32,386 bases of DNA from an uncultured Oscillospiraceae bacterium (GTDB lineage Bacteria > Bacillota > Clostridia > Oscillospirales > Oscillospiraceae), in NCBI GenBank assembly GCA_947632365.1, contig CANROZ010000006.1, positions 1-32,386 on the forward strand. Direction: 5' to 3'. This document shows, piece after piece, positions 7,712-15,868 of this stretch. A program made the position numbers and the translations under genes. Under the pieces are notes generated by a model. It was not told the origin of the DNA and ran no database searches. It saw only the letters and a list, made by a program, of their open reading frames with translations. How positions within the stretch are numbered: the first letter of the stretch is position 1; the number at the start of each line of letters is the position of its first letter.

Positions 7712-9016
7712 TTACCCTCCCTGTTCCGGCGTCGGCCGGAAACTCACTTGTATGATATCTCTGTCGCCGGGTCCGGCGCAGACACGCTCCGCCGCTCCGA
7801 CGCCATAGACCGCCAATATCCCCGTCTCGTCCCGCAGGACGGGCAGGCTGTCCCGCTCCCAGGCGGGCACGCCGGACTCCATGAGCAGCTGCTTCAGCTT
7901 TTTGGTGCAGCCGCGTCCGGCCGGACGGAAGCTGTCCCCCGGCCGTCTGGCGGTGACAGCTATACTACCACATATATTCTCACATTGAAAGAAAAAAATG
8001 TTGTACGATTTGTGAACAACTCGCGGCATGGCTGTGAATTTTTCCGCCCGGACCACCAGTCCCGCCTCGGGGAGGACCGTCTCCCCGGGCACCGGGAGCG
8101 CCCGATCCGGAAGTCCCGGCCCCTGGGACGCGCCGAACACCAGCCTGTCCCCCGCCCGGGCGATCCGCAGCCCCGGCACGTCCGCTGCGCCGCCCTCCCG
8201 GGCCGCCTTCAGCGCCGCCTGCACATGCACGGCCTCCAGGGGTCTCCCCGCCATGGAGCGCACGGCCCGGGCCGCCACCGGGCCCGGCTGGGCCAGCAGC
8301 GCCTTGGCGTCCAGGCTGTTCTCGTCCCCATATCGGGCCAAAAACGCCTCTGTCAGGCTCTGGAGAAAGGCCTCGTCCTCCCGCAGCAGCGCCGCCGTCT
8401 GCCCTACCGTCCGCACGAAGGCGGGATTCACCGTCTCCAGCGCCGGGACGGCCTGGTGGCGCACCCGGTTACGGGCATAATCGCCGGAGGCGTTGGTGGC
8501 GTCCTGCACATAGCCCACACCCTTCTCCTCCAGGTATCGCTCCACCTCGGCGCGGGTCACGTCCAGCATGGGCCGGACGATGCGGCCCCTGCGGGACGGG
8601 ATGCCCCCCAGGCCCCGCAGGCCCGCGCCCCGGGCCAGATGCAGCAGCACGGTCTCGGCATTGTCGTTGGCGGTGTGGGCCGTGGCGATCGCCGCCGCCC
8701 CCAGCTCGTCCGCCGTCCGCTCCAGAAAATCATACCGCAGGATGCGGGCCGCCTCCTCGATGCCCAGCCGCTCCCGGCTGGCAAAGGCGCCCACGTCGCC
8801 CTTCTCAGTGTAAAAGGGGATGCCCCGCGCCCGGCACAGCGCCCGGACGAACTGCTCGTCCCGGTCGGCCTCGGCGCCCCGCAGGCCGTGATTATAGTGG
8901 GCTGCGGCCACGTCGTATCCCAGCTCCGCCAGCCGCACGAGCAGATACACGGAATCCGCTCCCCCGGACACGGCACACAATATCAGCCCCTCCCGGGGCA
9001 ACAGGTCAGTATTCAT
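7712..9016 (-). CDS. tilS: tRNA(Ile)-lysidine synthase
   Basis: ATP-dependent enzyme of 434 residues that puts lysidine on C34 of tRNA-Ile (CAU), changing it from a Met- to an Ile-accepting tRNA. The N-type PP-loop motif SGGADS is at 17-22; HYNHGLRGAEADRDEQFV and NDNAETVLLHLARGAG are further TilS signatures, and RPMLDV follows. The C-terminal domain needed for tRNA acceptor recognition is present (about 320-434), with PGDSFRPAGR and KKLKQLL. Its ATG lies inside the end of dnaB (overlap ATGAATACTGA, 11 bases), so translation is probably coupled. Essential in most bacteria. Confidence 0.96.
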   Translation of the reverse strand: MNTDLLPREGLILCAVSGGADSVYLLVRLAELGYDVAAAHYNHGLRGAEADRDEQFVRALCRARGIPFYTEKGDVGAFASRERLGIEEAARILRYDFLERTADELGAAAIATAHTANDNAETVLLHLARGAGLRGLGGIPSRRGRIVRPMLDVTRAEVERYLEEKGVGYVQDATNASGDYARNRVRHQAVPALETVNPAFVRTVGQTAALLREDEAFLQSLTEAFLARYGDENSLDAKALLAQPGPVAARAVRSMAGRPLEAVHVQAALKAAREGGAADVPGLRIARAGDRLVFGASQGPGLPDRALPVPGETVLPEAGLVVRAEKFTAMPRVVHKSYNIFFFQCENICGSIAVTARRPGDSFRPAGRGCTKKLKQLLMESGVPAWERDSLPVLRDETGILAVYGVGAAERVCAGPGDRDIIQVSFRPTPEQGG

Positions 9017-10349
9017 CCTTCTGCCGGGCGTCGTTCACATAGGTTGTGTACTCCGGTATCCACCGCAGATACACCGTGCCTGTCCGCCCGTGACGGTTTT
9101 TCAAAATGATGGCCTCCGCCAGGTTGGGGTCCTCGCACTCCTGGGTGTAGTAGCCCTCCCGGTACAGGCCGATGACCGCGTCCGCGTCCTGCTCGATGGA
9201 GCCGGACTCACGCAGGGCGGCCAGGGTAGGCCGCTTATTGGCTGTGCTCTCATTGACACGGCTGAGCTGGCTCATGCACACCAGGGGCACCCCCAGTTCC
9301 TTGGCCGTGACCTTCATCATGCGGCTGATATCGCTGACGGCCTGGGTGCGGCTCTCGTTGGCCCAGGAGTTCCCGCTCCCCGCCGACTGCATCAGCTGCA
9401 GATAGTCCACCACCACCAGGCCCAGATCCTCGATCCGGCGGCACTGGGCGGCCATCTCCGCCACGGTCATGGTAGGGTTGTCGTCCAGGCGGATATCCAC
9501 CTGGCTCAGCACGCCCGCCGACTCCATCAGGCGGCCCCACTCCTCGGTGTTCAGCCGCCCCTGGTTGAGCTGGTAAAGGTCGATGTGGCTCTCGCCGGAG
9601 AGCATGCGCATGGCCAGCTCCTGGCGGCTCATCTCCAGAGAGAAGATGGCCACGGTCTTGCCGGAAGTCTTGGCGGCGTTCACGGCGATGTTCAGGGCGA
9701 TGCTGGTCTTGCCCATGCCCGGCCGGGACGCGATGAGGATGAAGTGCCCGGCCCCCAGGCCCTGCAGGCACTCGTCGATGTCCGCCAGGCCTGTGGACAG
9801 TCCCGGCAGCTTGCTGCCCCCCGCCGCGGCCTGAGAGATGTGGCTGAGGGTGTCCTGGAGAACCTCGGTCATGGGCACCAGCCCTCCGGCGGCGCTCTGC
9901 TTGCGCAGCCGATAGATGCTCTGCTCCGCCAACTCCAGCACCTGCGGTGCCTGCTCGCCGCTCTGGTATACGTGCTCCTGGATATCCGCCGCCGTCTGGC
10001 CCAAGGCCCGCAGCAGCGCCCGATCCCGGACGATGGCGCAGTACCGCAGCACGTTGGCCGCGGTGGGCGTCACCTCCATCAGCTCCATCAGATACTGGGA
10101 GGAATTTTCCTTCCAGCAGCCTCTTGCGCGCATCTGGTCAAGCACAGTGACCGGGTCGATCTTCGCGCCCGCGCTGAACATGGAAAACACGGTCTCGAAG
10201 ATGTCCCGGTTGACGTCGATATAAAATTCCGATCCCCTGACGTTGGCCACCACGTCGCCCACACAGGCCGGGTCGATGAGCATCGAGCCCAATATGGCCT
10301 GCTCCGCGTCCGCGGCATAGGGGACCTTCCGTCCCAGCAGCTCGTCCAT
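9006..10349 (-). CDS. dnaB: Replicative DNA helicase DnaB
   Basis: Hexameric 5'-3' fork helicase (Bacillus name DnaC), 447 residues. The N-terminal domain (about 8-110) binds primase; a linker follows; the RecA-like motor starts near 180. Walker A SRPGMGKTS is at 208-216, Walker B LVVVDYLQL at 311-319, and the arginine-finger region LRESGSIEQDADAV at 379-392. Length is typical and no intein is present. The start MDELLGRKVPYAADAEQAIL is a family signature, and GGGAGG lies about 5 bases before the ATG. It is 16 bases from rplI; rplI-dnaB adjacency is common across Firmicutes. Confidence 0.97.
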   Translation of the reverse strand: MDELLGRKVPYAADAEQAILGSMLIDPACVGDVVANVRGSEFYIDVNRDIFETVFSMFSAGAKIDPVTVLDQMRARGCWKENSSQYLMELMEVTPTAANVLRYCAIVRDRALLRALGQTAADIQEHVYQSGEQAPQVLELAEQSIYRLRKQSAAGGLVPMTEVLQDTLSHISQAAAGGSKLPGLSTGLADIDECLQGLGAGHFILIASRPGMGKTSIALNIAVNAAKTSGKTVAIFSLEMSRQELAMRMLSGESHIDLYQLNQGRLNTEEWGRLMESAGVLSQVDIRLDDNPTMTVAEMAAQCRRIEDLGLVVVDYLQLMQSAGSGNSWANESRTQAVSDISRMMKVTAKELGVPLVCMSQLSRVNESTANKRPTLAALRESGSIEQDADAVIGLYREGYYTQECEDPNLAEAIILKNRHGRTGTVYLRWIPEYTTYVNDARQKDEY

Positions 10350-10365
10350 AGCGCCCTCCCGGCGT

Positions 10366-10815
10366 TTATTTCTCCTCGGTGACCATCACGTGGATGGTCC
10401 CGGTGATCTCATAGCCCAGCTTGCACTTGATCTCATAGGTGCCGAACTGTTTGATGGGCTCGGTCTGGACGATCTGGTTCTTCTCGATGGCGATATCGTG
10501 CTGGGCCGCCAGAGCCTCGGCGATCTCCTTGGAGGTGACGGAGCCGAACAGCTTGCCGCCCGCCCCGGCCTTGGCTTTCAGATGGACCATCACGGCGCCC
10601 AGCTTTTCGGCATACTCCTGGGCCTGGGCCTTCTCCCTGGCGATCTGGGCCTGGCGGGCTTTGTCCTTCAAACGCATGGCGTTGAGGTTGTCTGCCGTGG
10701 CCTCCACGGCCAGGTTCCGGGGCAGCAGATAGTTGCGGGCATAGCCGTCGGAGACCTCCTTCAGCTGGCCCTTCTTCCCCTGACCCTTGATGTCCTGCTG
10801 CAAAATGACTTTCAT
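10366..10815 (-). CDS. rplI: 50S ribosomal protein L9
   Basis: 149-residue protein with the standard two-domain form: N-terminal rRNA-binding domain (MKVILQQDIKGQGKKGQLKE, then DGYARNYLLPRNLAVEAT), a long charged helix at about 40-75, and a C-terminal domain from about 80 with GGKLFGSVTSKEIAEAL. L9 sits on the large subunit near the L1 stalk and affects frame maintenance. It lies 16 bases after gdpP and 16 before dnaB, with a GGGGGAG-type RBS about 7 bases before the start. The gdpP-rplI-dnaB order is conserved in Bacillota. Confidence 0.97.
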   Translation of the reverse strand: MKVILQQDIKGQGKKGQLKEVSDGYARNYLLPRNLAVEATADNLNAMRLKDKARQAQIAREKAQAQEYAEKLGAVMVHLKAKAGAGGKLFGSVTSKEIAEALAAQHDIAIEKNQIVQTEPIKQFGTYEIKCKLGYEITGTIHVMVTEEK

Positions 10816-10831
10816 CTATGTCTCCCCCTTT

Positions 10832-12832
10832 TTACGAGTCTTCTAAATATTCGTCTATGGCGGCCTTCAGCCGGGCCTCCGCCTCCCCGATGGAGACGTT
10901 TTTCAGCTGAGCGCCCGCCGCGGATTGGTTGCCGCCGCCGCCCAGTTTCTCCAGCAGCAGCTGCACGTTCACCTCGCCGATGCTCCGGGCGGACAGGCCC
11001 GCGCCGCCGTCCTCGGTGGGATAGAGCACCACCGACGCCTCCACGTTGATGATGTTCAGCATCTCGTCCGCCGCTTGGGAGGCGGTCACCCGGTCCACCG
11101 GGTGGTCCATCACTGCCAGGCAGATGTTGTTCCGGTAGATGCTGGACCGCTCCAGGATGGCATAGCGGTTGACGGTGTTCTGCATGTCGATCTGGAGCAT
11201 CCGCTTCACCGCCACGGTATCCGCCCCCATCCGCCGCAGGAAAGCCGCCGCCTCGAAGGTGCGCTCCCCGGTGCGGAGGGTGAAGTTCTTCGTGTCGGTC
11301 ACCAGGCCCGCCAGCAGCGCCTCGGCCTCGGTGCGGCCCATGGCCTTCTCGTCCACCAGCTCCTGCATCAGCTCCACCACCAGCTCGCAGGCGGAGGAGG
11401 CGTAGGGCTCGTGGAAGGTGAGGGCGGCGTTGTCGATGTAAGTGGCCGCCCGGCGGTGATGGTCGATGATCACCAGACGGTTGATGGTCTGCAGCAGCGC
11501 CTGGTCCTCCACCTGCTCAGGGCGGTTCGTGTCCACCACCACCAGAAGGCTGCGGGAATTGGCCTGGAGCATGGCCTCCTTAGGGCTGATGAACACGTCC
11601 TCGTATTCCTTGTGCTTTTTCAGCTCCTCGATCATGGGCCCGCAGCCGTTGGGCCCGTCGCCCAGCACGATCCGCGCCCGCTTTCCGTAGCTGCGGGCGA
11701 TGCAGCACACGCCTACCGCCGCGCCCAGAACATCCATATCCATATAGCGGTGGCCCATCACATAGGTGACAGAGGCGTCCTTGATGAACGCCGCCAGGGC
11801 GTTGGCCACCACGCGGCTCTTCACCTTGGTGCGGGTCTCCACCTCTGTGGCCCGGCCGCCGTAGAACTCAAAATTCATGCGGTTGCGGATGACCGCCTGG
11901 TCGCCGCCGCGGCTCAGGGCCATCTCCACGCTCATGGAGGCGAAGTTGAAGTCCTCCTCCAGACTGCCGCCGTCCACCCCGACGCCGATGCTCACGGTGG
12001 CGTGGATGCCGGAGCCATTCTTCACCTCCCGGACCGTGTCCAGGATGGTGAACTTGGCCGCTGCCAGCTTGTCGAAATACCGCCGCTCGCAGAGATAGAT
12101 GTAGCGGTCCCGGTCGTAGCGGCGCAAAAAGCCCCGCATCCCCTCCGTCCACTGGGCCAGCTTATCCTCCAGCTGGTTGCGCAGATCGTTCTTCATCCGG
12201 TCCGGGACGGGCTTCATCAGTTCGTCATAGTTGTCGATCATGATGAGCATGATCACCGGACGGGAGGCGGCGTATTCCTGCTTGATGTCGTCGTAGTCGG
12301 TCACGTCCACCCAATAGGTGACGCCCATGGCGTCCCGGAGCTGGTCGGCGCCCTTGCCCCGGACCAGATTGCCGTGGACCTGATAGCGGCGGCCGCCCTG
12401 CTCCACCAGGCCGGGACAGCGGCTCTTGCCCTCCAGCAGCCACTTGCCCTGATAGCCGGGGACAAGCGTTTCGATGCTCACGTCCACGCTGGGCTCCTTC
12501 CGGCCGCAGATAGTGAAAAACTCCTGGTTGCCCCACACCAGACGGCCCGAATCCACGAAATAGGCCGCCATGGGCAGGGGGAAATTCATCATGGCGTTGT
12601 CCCGGGCAGCCTCGGACTCATAGGTCACGGACTGGATATACTGCATCAGCTCCTGCTGACGCCGCCGGGCCATGGCGGTGTGGACGATCAGCAACACCAG
12701 CGCCGCCACCGCCTCGCCCAGCGCCAGATAGTGCTCGTGGAAGAAGATAGACGTCACCGCCGCGAACACGAACAGGCCCAATATATAAAACCGGGAACCG
12801 GGGTCGCCCAATCTCTTTTTGATCTTATTCAT
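10832..12832 (-). CDS. gdpP: Cyclic-di-AMP phosphodiesterase GdpP (DHH family)
   Basis: Membrane enzyme of 666 residues that hydrolyses c-di-AMP to pApA. Two TM helices lie at about 14-52, then a PAS domain (about 85-150; heme-binding in Bacillus), a degenerate GGDEF domain (about 190-310) lacking the GGDEF motif, and the linker FEFYGGRATEVETRTKVKSR. The DHH/DHHA1 catalytic part shows GHRYMDMD (360-367), VVDT (431-434), IIDHHRR (455-461) and GLVTDTKNFTLRTG. Common relatives have GHRNPDMD; N-P is Y-M here, but His, both Asp and the DHH triad are kept, so activity is expected. The ATG at 12832 is preferred over TTG 12847: GGAG lies 9 bases before it. First gene of the long operon, with its own promoter. 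Confidence 0.95.
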   Translation of the reverse strand: MNKIKKRLGDPGSRFYILGLFVFAAVTSIFFHEHYLALGEAVAALVLLIVHTAMARRRQQELMQYIQSVTYESEAARDNAMMNFPLPMAAYFVDSGRLVWGNQEFFTICGRKEPSVDVSIETLVPGYQGKWLLEGKSRCPGLVEQGGRRYQVHGNLVRGKGADQLRDAMGVTYWVDVTDYDDIKQEYAASRPVIMLIMIDNYDELMKPVPDRMKNDLRNQLEDKLAQWTEGMRGFLRRYDRDRYIYLCERRYFDKLAAAKFTILDTVREVKNGSGIHATVSIGVGVDGGSLEEDFNFASMSVEMALSRGGDQAVIRNRMNFEFYGGRATEVETRTKVKSRVVANALAAFIKDASVTYVMGHRYMDMDVLGAAVGVCCIARSYGKRARIVLGDGPNGCGPMIEELKKHKEYEDVFISPKEAMLQANSRSLLVVVDTNRPEQVEDQALLQTINRLVIIDHHRRAATYIDNAALTFHEPYASSACELVVELMQELVDEKAMGRTEAEALLAGLVTDTKNFTLRTGERTFEAAAFLRRMGADTVAVKRMLQIDMQNTVNRYAILERSSIYRNNICLAVMDHPVDRVTASQAADEMLNIINVEASVVLYPTEDGGAGLSARSIGEVNVQLLLEKLGGGGNQSAAGAQLKNVSIGEAEARLKAAIDEYLEDS

Positions 12833-12864
12833 GGCGCACTGCTCCAAAATAAATATACTGCGTT

Positions 12865-12893
12865 ATTATAGCAGATTCCCCAGCATATTACAA
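12865..12893 (-). promoter_or_regulatory. Sigma-A promoter of the gdpP operon
   Basis: Minus strand: TTGTAA (12893-12888), 17-base spacer, TATAAT (12870-12865) preceded by TGC, an extended -10. Transcription should begin near 12858, about 26 bases before the gdpP ATG. No other clear promoter was seen down to 3243, so it may serve all eight genes. No terminator or riboswitch is visible in the short leader. Confidence 0.82.
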
Positions 12894-12962
12894 ATACATT
12901 TTTGCCGCCCCATTTCCACATATTTTCCGCCGCCCGACAAACAATAACCGGGAGGTGAAAGG

Positions 12963-13922
12963 ATGAAAGCGGTCATACTCACCGGCGGCGAGGGCACGCG
13001 CCTGCGCTCCATCTCCGGCGGGCTGCCAAAACCTATGATGCCCCTGCTGGGCGCGCCGCTGCTGGAGCGCACTGTGGCGTTGCTGCGGGAAAACGGTTTT
13101 GACGAGCTGTGCCTCACGCTCCATTACCACCCCCAGGTCATCCGGGAGCACTTCGGGGACGGCGCCGCCTTCGGCGTGCGCATCCAGTACCGGGCGGAGC
13201 CAACGCCCCTGGGCACGGCGGGCGCCGTGCGCAACTGCCGGGACTTCATCGGCGGCGACCGGGTCCTGGTCATGAGCGGCGACAGCGCCTGCGATTTCGA
13301 TCTGCGGGAGCTCATGGACCGCCACCAGCGGGGCGTCACCATCGCCCTGGCCGCCCAGGCGGACCCTCTGCCCTATGGCCTCGTGCTCACCGACAGACAG
13401 GGGCGGGTCACCGGATTTTTGGAAAAACCCGCCTGGGAGCGGGTGGTGACGGACCGGGTCAGCACGGGCATATACGTGCTGGACCCGGATATCCTGGACC
13501 GTATCCCCCGGGATGAGCCCTCCGACTTTGCCCGGGATATCTTCCCGAAGCTGCTGGCCCAGGGCGTCCCCATGCACGGCGTGGTCATGGACGGATACTG
13601 GTGCGATATCGGCACGCCCCAGGCCTACTACCAGTGCAACCTGGACGCGCTGAACGGCCTGTATCATCTGCCCGGCGGCGACGGCTCGCCCCGGCGGATC
13701 GTCCCCTGCCGGGACCGGGCCCGGCTCATGCGGGCCATGAGCGAGGCCCTGGCAGAGTTCGGCGCGGACTTCTCCGACGGGCTCACCCTCTCCGATGAAC
13801 ACGGAAAGGCCCATCTGGCCCCCCTGGCCGACCGATGCGCCCTGGCGCTGGAGGGCGACCGGGCCGCCGTGCGGCGGCTGGAAGCGCTGGCCCGAAGACT
13901 GGAGCGGGGCCTGGACAGATAA
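12963..13922 (+). CDS. Sugar-phosphate nucleotidyltransferase with mutase-domain-IV-like tail
   Basis: 319 residues. Residues 1-235 form an NTP_transferase domain: LTGGEGTRL at 6-14, LPKPMMPL at 21-28, TPLGTAGAV at 81-89, SGDSACDFDL at 105-114, FLEKP at 152-156 and YWCDIGTP at 212-219. This is most like mannose-1-phosphate guanylyltransferase or glucose-1-phosphate nucleotidyltransferases; the sugar and nucleotide cannot be fixed. Large relatives (about 800 residues) continue with a hexapeptide domain and four phosphomannomutase domains. Here residues 245-319 (RRIVPCRDRARLMRAM, then DGLTLSDEHGKAHLAPLADR) resemble only the last part, domain IV, with hexapeptide and mutase domains I-III absent. 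RBS GGAGG lies 7 bases before the ATG. It is divergent from gdpP, with no obvious promoter of its own in the 130-base gap. Confidence 0.85.
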   Translation: MKAVILTGGEGTRLRSISGGLPKPMMPLLGAPLLERTVALLRENGFDELCLTLHYHPQVIREHFGDGAAFGVRIQYRAEPTPLGTAGAVRNCRDFIGGDRVLVMSGDSACDFDLRELMDRHQRGVTIALAAQADPLPYGLVLTDRQGRVTGFLEKPAWERVVTDRVSTGIYVLDPDILDRIPRDEPSDFARDIFPKLLAQGVPMHGVVMDGYWCDIGTPQAYYQCNLDALNGLYHLPGGDGSPRRIVPCRDRARLMRAMSEALAEFGADFSDGLTLSDEHGKAHLAPLADRCALALEGDRAAVRRLEALARRLERGLDR

Positions 13923-13934
13923 GAGAGATAAACA

Positions 13935-13961
13935 CGCCCCCTGCCATCTTGGCAGGGGGCG
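13935..13961. terminator. Bidirectional terminator
   Basis: CGCCCCCTGCC-ATCTT-GGCAGGGGGCG is a perfect 11-pair stem between two convergent genes. The tail on the minus strand (TGTTTATCTC) is moderately T-rich, and the plus tail (CAGCGTATATG) is poor, so it suits the yegP-like transcript better, though the stem is strong enough to stop both. Confidence 0.72.
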
Positions 13962-13988
13962 CAGCGTATATGATAGGCAGTTGGGACC

Positions 13989-14366
13989 TTATTCCGCCGT
14001 CACGACGGGCGCGTCCGGGGCGTTCTTGCCGATGGAAGCGATGCCGTTTTTGGCGCTGGCCTTGCTCTTGTAGCCCTCGCTGACGGCGATGATCTCGCCG
14101 TTGGAGGCCTTCAGGCGGAAACGGAACTCTCCGGCCTTGTCCTTGTAGAGCTCATACTTGGGGTGAGCGAGGGCCTCCTGTCCGGCCTTGGTCTGATCCT
14201 CCACATGGACGGCGCAGTTTTTCCGGACGCTCTCCACGCCCGTCTTGCAGCCATCCACGCTGGTATAGGTCTCGCCTCCGGTGGCGATGACCTGACCGTT
14301 GGTCGCGTAAAGATTGAATACGAACTCGCCGTTCCTCGCGGTCTTGATCTCAAATCTCGCTGCCAT
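13989..14366 (-). CDS. yegP: YegP family protein (two DUF1508 repeats)
   Basis: 125 residues made of two tandem DUF1508 repeats: FEIKTARNGEFVFNLYATNG with GETYTS (about 5-35) and YELYKDKAGEFRFRLKASNG with SEGYKSK (about 70-105), each followed by a short helix with a KNC/KNG turn (SVRKNC, SIGKNA). The fold is known from structural genomics; the function is unknown, so none is given. The ATG at 14366 has AAGGAG 6 bases before it; the upstream in-frame codon at 14384 has no RBS. It is monocistronic, with its own promoter and terminator, between ftsZ and the nucleotidyltransferase. Confidence 0.88.
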   Translation of the reverse strand: MAARFEIKTARNGEFVFNLYATNGQVIATGGETYTSVDGCKTGVESVRKNCAVHVEDQTKAGQEALAHPKYELYKDKAGEFRFRLKASNGEIIAVSEGYKSKASAKNGIASIGKNAPDAPVVTAE

Positions 14367-14418
14367 GTCTGCTCCTTCTTTCATAAGTTATATTTATAGG
14401 GGCCTTGATGCCGCTTAT

Positions 14419-14447
14419 ATTCTACAGCGCCTTGGGACAAAATGCAA
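14419..14447 (-). promoter_or_regulatory. Sigma-A promoter of the yegP-like gene
   Basis: Minus strand: TTGCAT (14447-14442), 17-base spacer, TAGAAT (14424-14419). The start would be near 14412, leaving a 45-base leader with the AAGGAG site. It lies between the ftsZ terminator and this gene, making the gene its own unit. Confidence 0.72.
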
Positions 14448-14500
14448 GAAAAACATGGATTTTTCCGGACGATTTTATGGCATTGTGCACTTTTCGGCAC

Positions 14501-14537
14501 AAAAAACTCCCTGCCCGTTCTACAACGGTCAGGGAGT
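14501..14537 (-). terminator. Rho-independent terminator after ftsZ
   Basis: Minus strand: ACTCCCTG, one mismatch, CCGT, loop TGTAGA, ACGG, CAGGGAGT (14537-14506), then TTTTTTGTG. About 12 pairs plus a six-T run, some 17 bases after the ftsZ stop, marking the end of the dcw cluster. Confidence 0.9.
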
Positions 14538-14553
14538 GTATGGTCAGATGGTC

Positions 14554-15705
14554 TTATTTGGAGTTGAAGATGCGGAAGATGCTGTCGAAGGGGTCCTCTT
14601 CCTCCGGCTCGGGCTCGGGCTTTTTCTTCTCCTCGGTCACGATCTTCTCGGCCTTGGAGAACAGCTGCTCTGCGGGGTCCTCCTTGGCGGTCTGCACAGG
14701 GGCGGCAGCGGGAGCGGTGGTGGCGACGGCCTTGGCGGTGGGGGTGCCCTCGTCGAACCCGGTGGCGATGACGATGACCCGGATCTCATCCTCCATGGAG
14801 TTGTCGAAGGAGGCACCGAAGATGATGTTGGCGTCGGGATGGGCGGCCGCCTGGACCAAGTTGGCGGCGGTCTCCACGTCGTCGAGGCCCATGTCCTCGG
14901 ACCCGGTTATGTTGATGAGCACGCCGTGCGCGCCGTTGATGGAAGTCTCCATCAGGGGGCTGGAGATGGCCATCTGGGCGGCGTCCTCCGCCTTGCCCTT
15001 GCCGACGGCATGTCCCACACCCATGTGGGCGAAGCCGGCGCCGCGCATGATGGTGCACACGTCCGCGAAGTCCAGGTTGATGAACCCGGTGTTCTTGATC
15101 AGGCCGGAGATGCTGGTGACGGCCTCATGCAGGACCTCATCTGCGATCTCGAAGGCATTGGCAAAGGTGACCTTCTGGTCGGTGGCATACTTCAGCCGAT
15201 CGTTGGGGATGACCAGCAGACTGTCCACCTTGCCCAGAAGCTGATCGATGCCCTCCATGGCCTGGGTCATGCGCTTTTTGCCCTCGAAGCCGAAGGGCTT
15301 GGTGACCACGCCCACGGTGAGCACACCCGCCTCCCGGGCGATGTCCGCCACCACGGGGCCGGCGCCGGTGCCAGTGCCGCCGCCCATGCCGGCGGTGATA
15401 AACACCATGTCAGTGCCCTCCAGGGCCTTGGCGACCTCATTGCGGCTCTCCTCGGCAGCCTTCTCGCCGACGGAAGGGTCGCTTCCGGCGCCCTGGCCGT
15501 GGGTCAGCTTCTCGCCGATCTGGATCTTCTGATCCGCCGTGGACATGCTCAAGGCCTGCTTGTCCGTATTGACGGCAATAAATTCTACGCCGCTGGTCCC
15601 GGAACTGACCATTCTGTTCACCACATTGCCGCCAGCGCCGCCGATGCCGACGACCTTCAGGGTCACAACATTTTCCGGACCGGTCTCAACCGAATGTGCT
15701 GCCAT
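14554..15705 (-). CDS. ftsZ: Cell division protein FtsZ
   Basis: Tubulin-like GTPase of 383 residues forming the Z-ring. Nucleotide-binding GIGGAGGN is at 20-27, the tubulin signature GGGTGTG at 108-114, and the synergy T7 loop NLDFADV at 210-216. A linker rich in Ala, Pro, Lys and Glu starts near 325 and the protein ends DPFDSIFRIFNSK. Most FtsZ proteins end with a DIPxFLR-type peptide that binds FtsA, SepF and ZipA-like partners; this tail keeps an acidic-hydrophobic-basic pattern but not that motif. GGGAGG lies 8 bases before the ATG. It follows ftsQ after 163 bases with its own promoter, and ftsA, which usually precedes it, is absent. Confidence 0.98.
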   Translation of the reverse strand: MAAHSVETGPENVVTLKVVGIGGAGGNVVNRMVSSGTSGVEFIAVNTDKQALSMSTADQKIQIGEKLTHGQGAGSDPSVGEKAAEESRNEVAKALEGTDMVFITAGMGGGTGTGAGPVVADIAREAGVLTVGVVTKPFGFEGKKRMTQAMEGIDQLLGKVDSLLVIPNDRLKYATDQKVTFANAFEIADEVLHEAVTSISGLIKNTGFINLDFADVCTIMRGAGFAHMGVGHAVGKGKAEDAAQMAISSPLMETSINGAHGVLINITGSEDMGLDDVETAANLVQAAAHPDANIIFGASFDNSMEDEIRVIVIATGFDEGTPTAKAVATTAPAAAPVQTAKEDPAEQLFSKAEKIVTEEKKKPEPEPEEEDPFDSIFRIFNSK

Positions 15706-15784
15706 CTTTTTTGCCTCCCGTGTATTTCGATATGGGCGCGGAAAAACAGGGACAGTGCGCCCTTGTCCAAATTACATATGTAAC

Positions 15785-15813
15785 ATTTTATTACGAAAAC
15801 CCGCACAGGTCAA
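15785..15813 (-). promoter_or_regulatory. Sigma-A promoter of ftsZ
   Basis: Minus strand: TTGACC (15813-15808), 17-base spacer, TAAAAT (15790-15785). The start would be near 15778, giving a leader of about 73 bases. A second set just upstream, TTGACA (about 15837-15832) with TATTGA after 18 bases, overlaps it and is weaker. Together they would make ftsZ partly independent of the rest of the dcw cluster. Confidence 0.78.
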
Positions 15814-15868
15814 TAGTTTATTTCAAAATATTATGTCAAACGGCGGAAATTTTTTCGTTTTTACCGTT

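Noticed and set aside
10360-12832. GdpP motif change GHRNPDMD to GHRYMDMD as a sign of inactivity
   Set aside because: The changed residues are not the metal ligands; His, both Asp, VVDT and DHH are kept.
10925-12871. A 648-codon plus-strand frame opposite gdpP
   Set aside because: Same antisense artefact; gdpP has complete domains on the minus strand.
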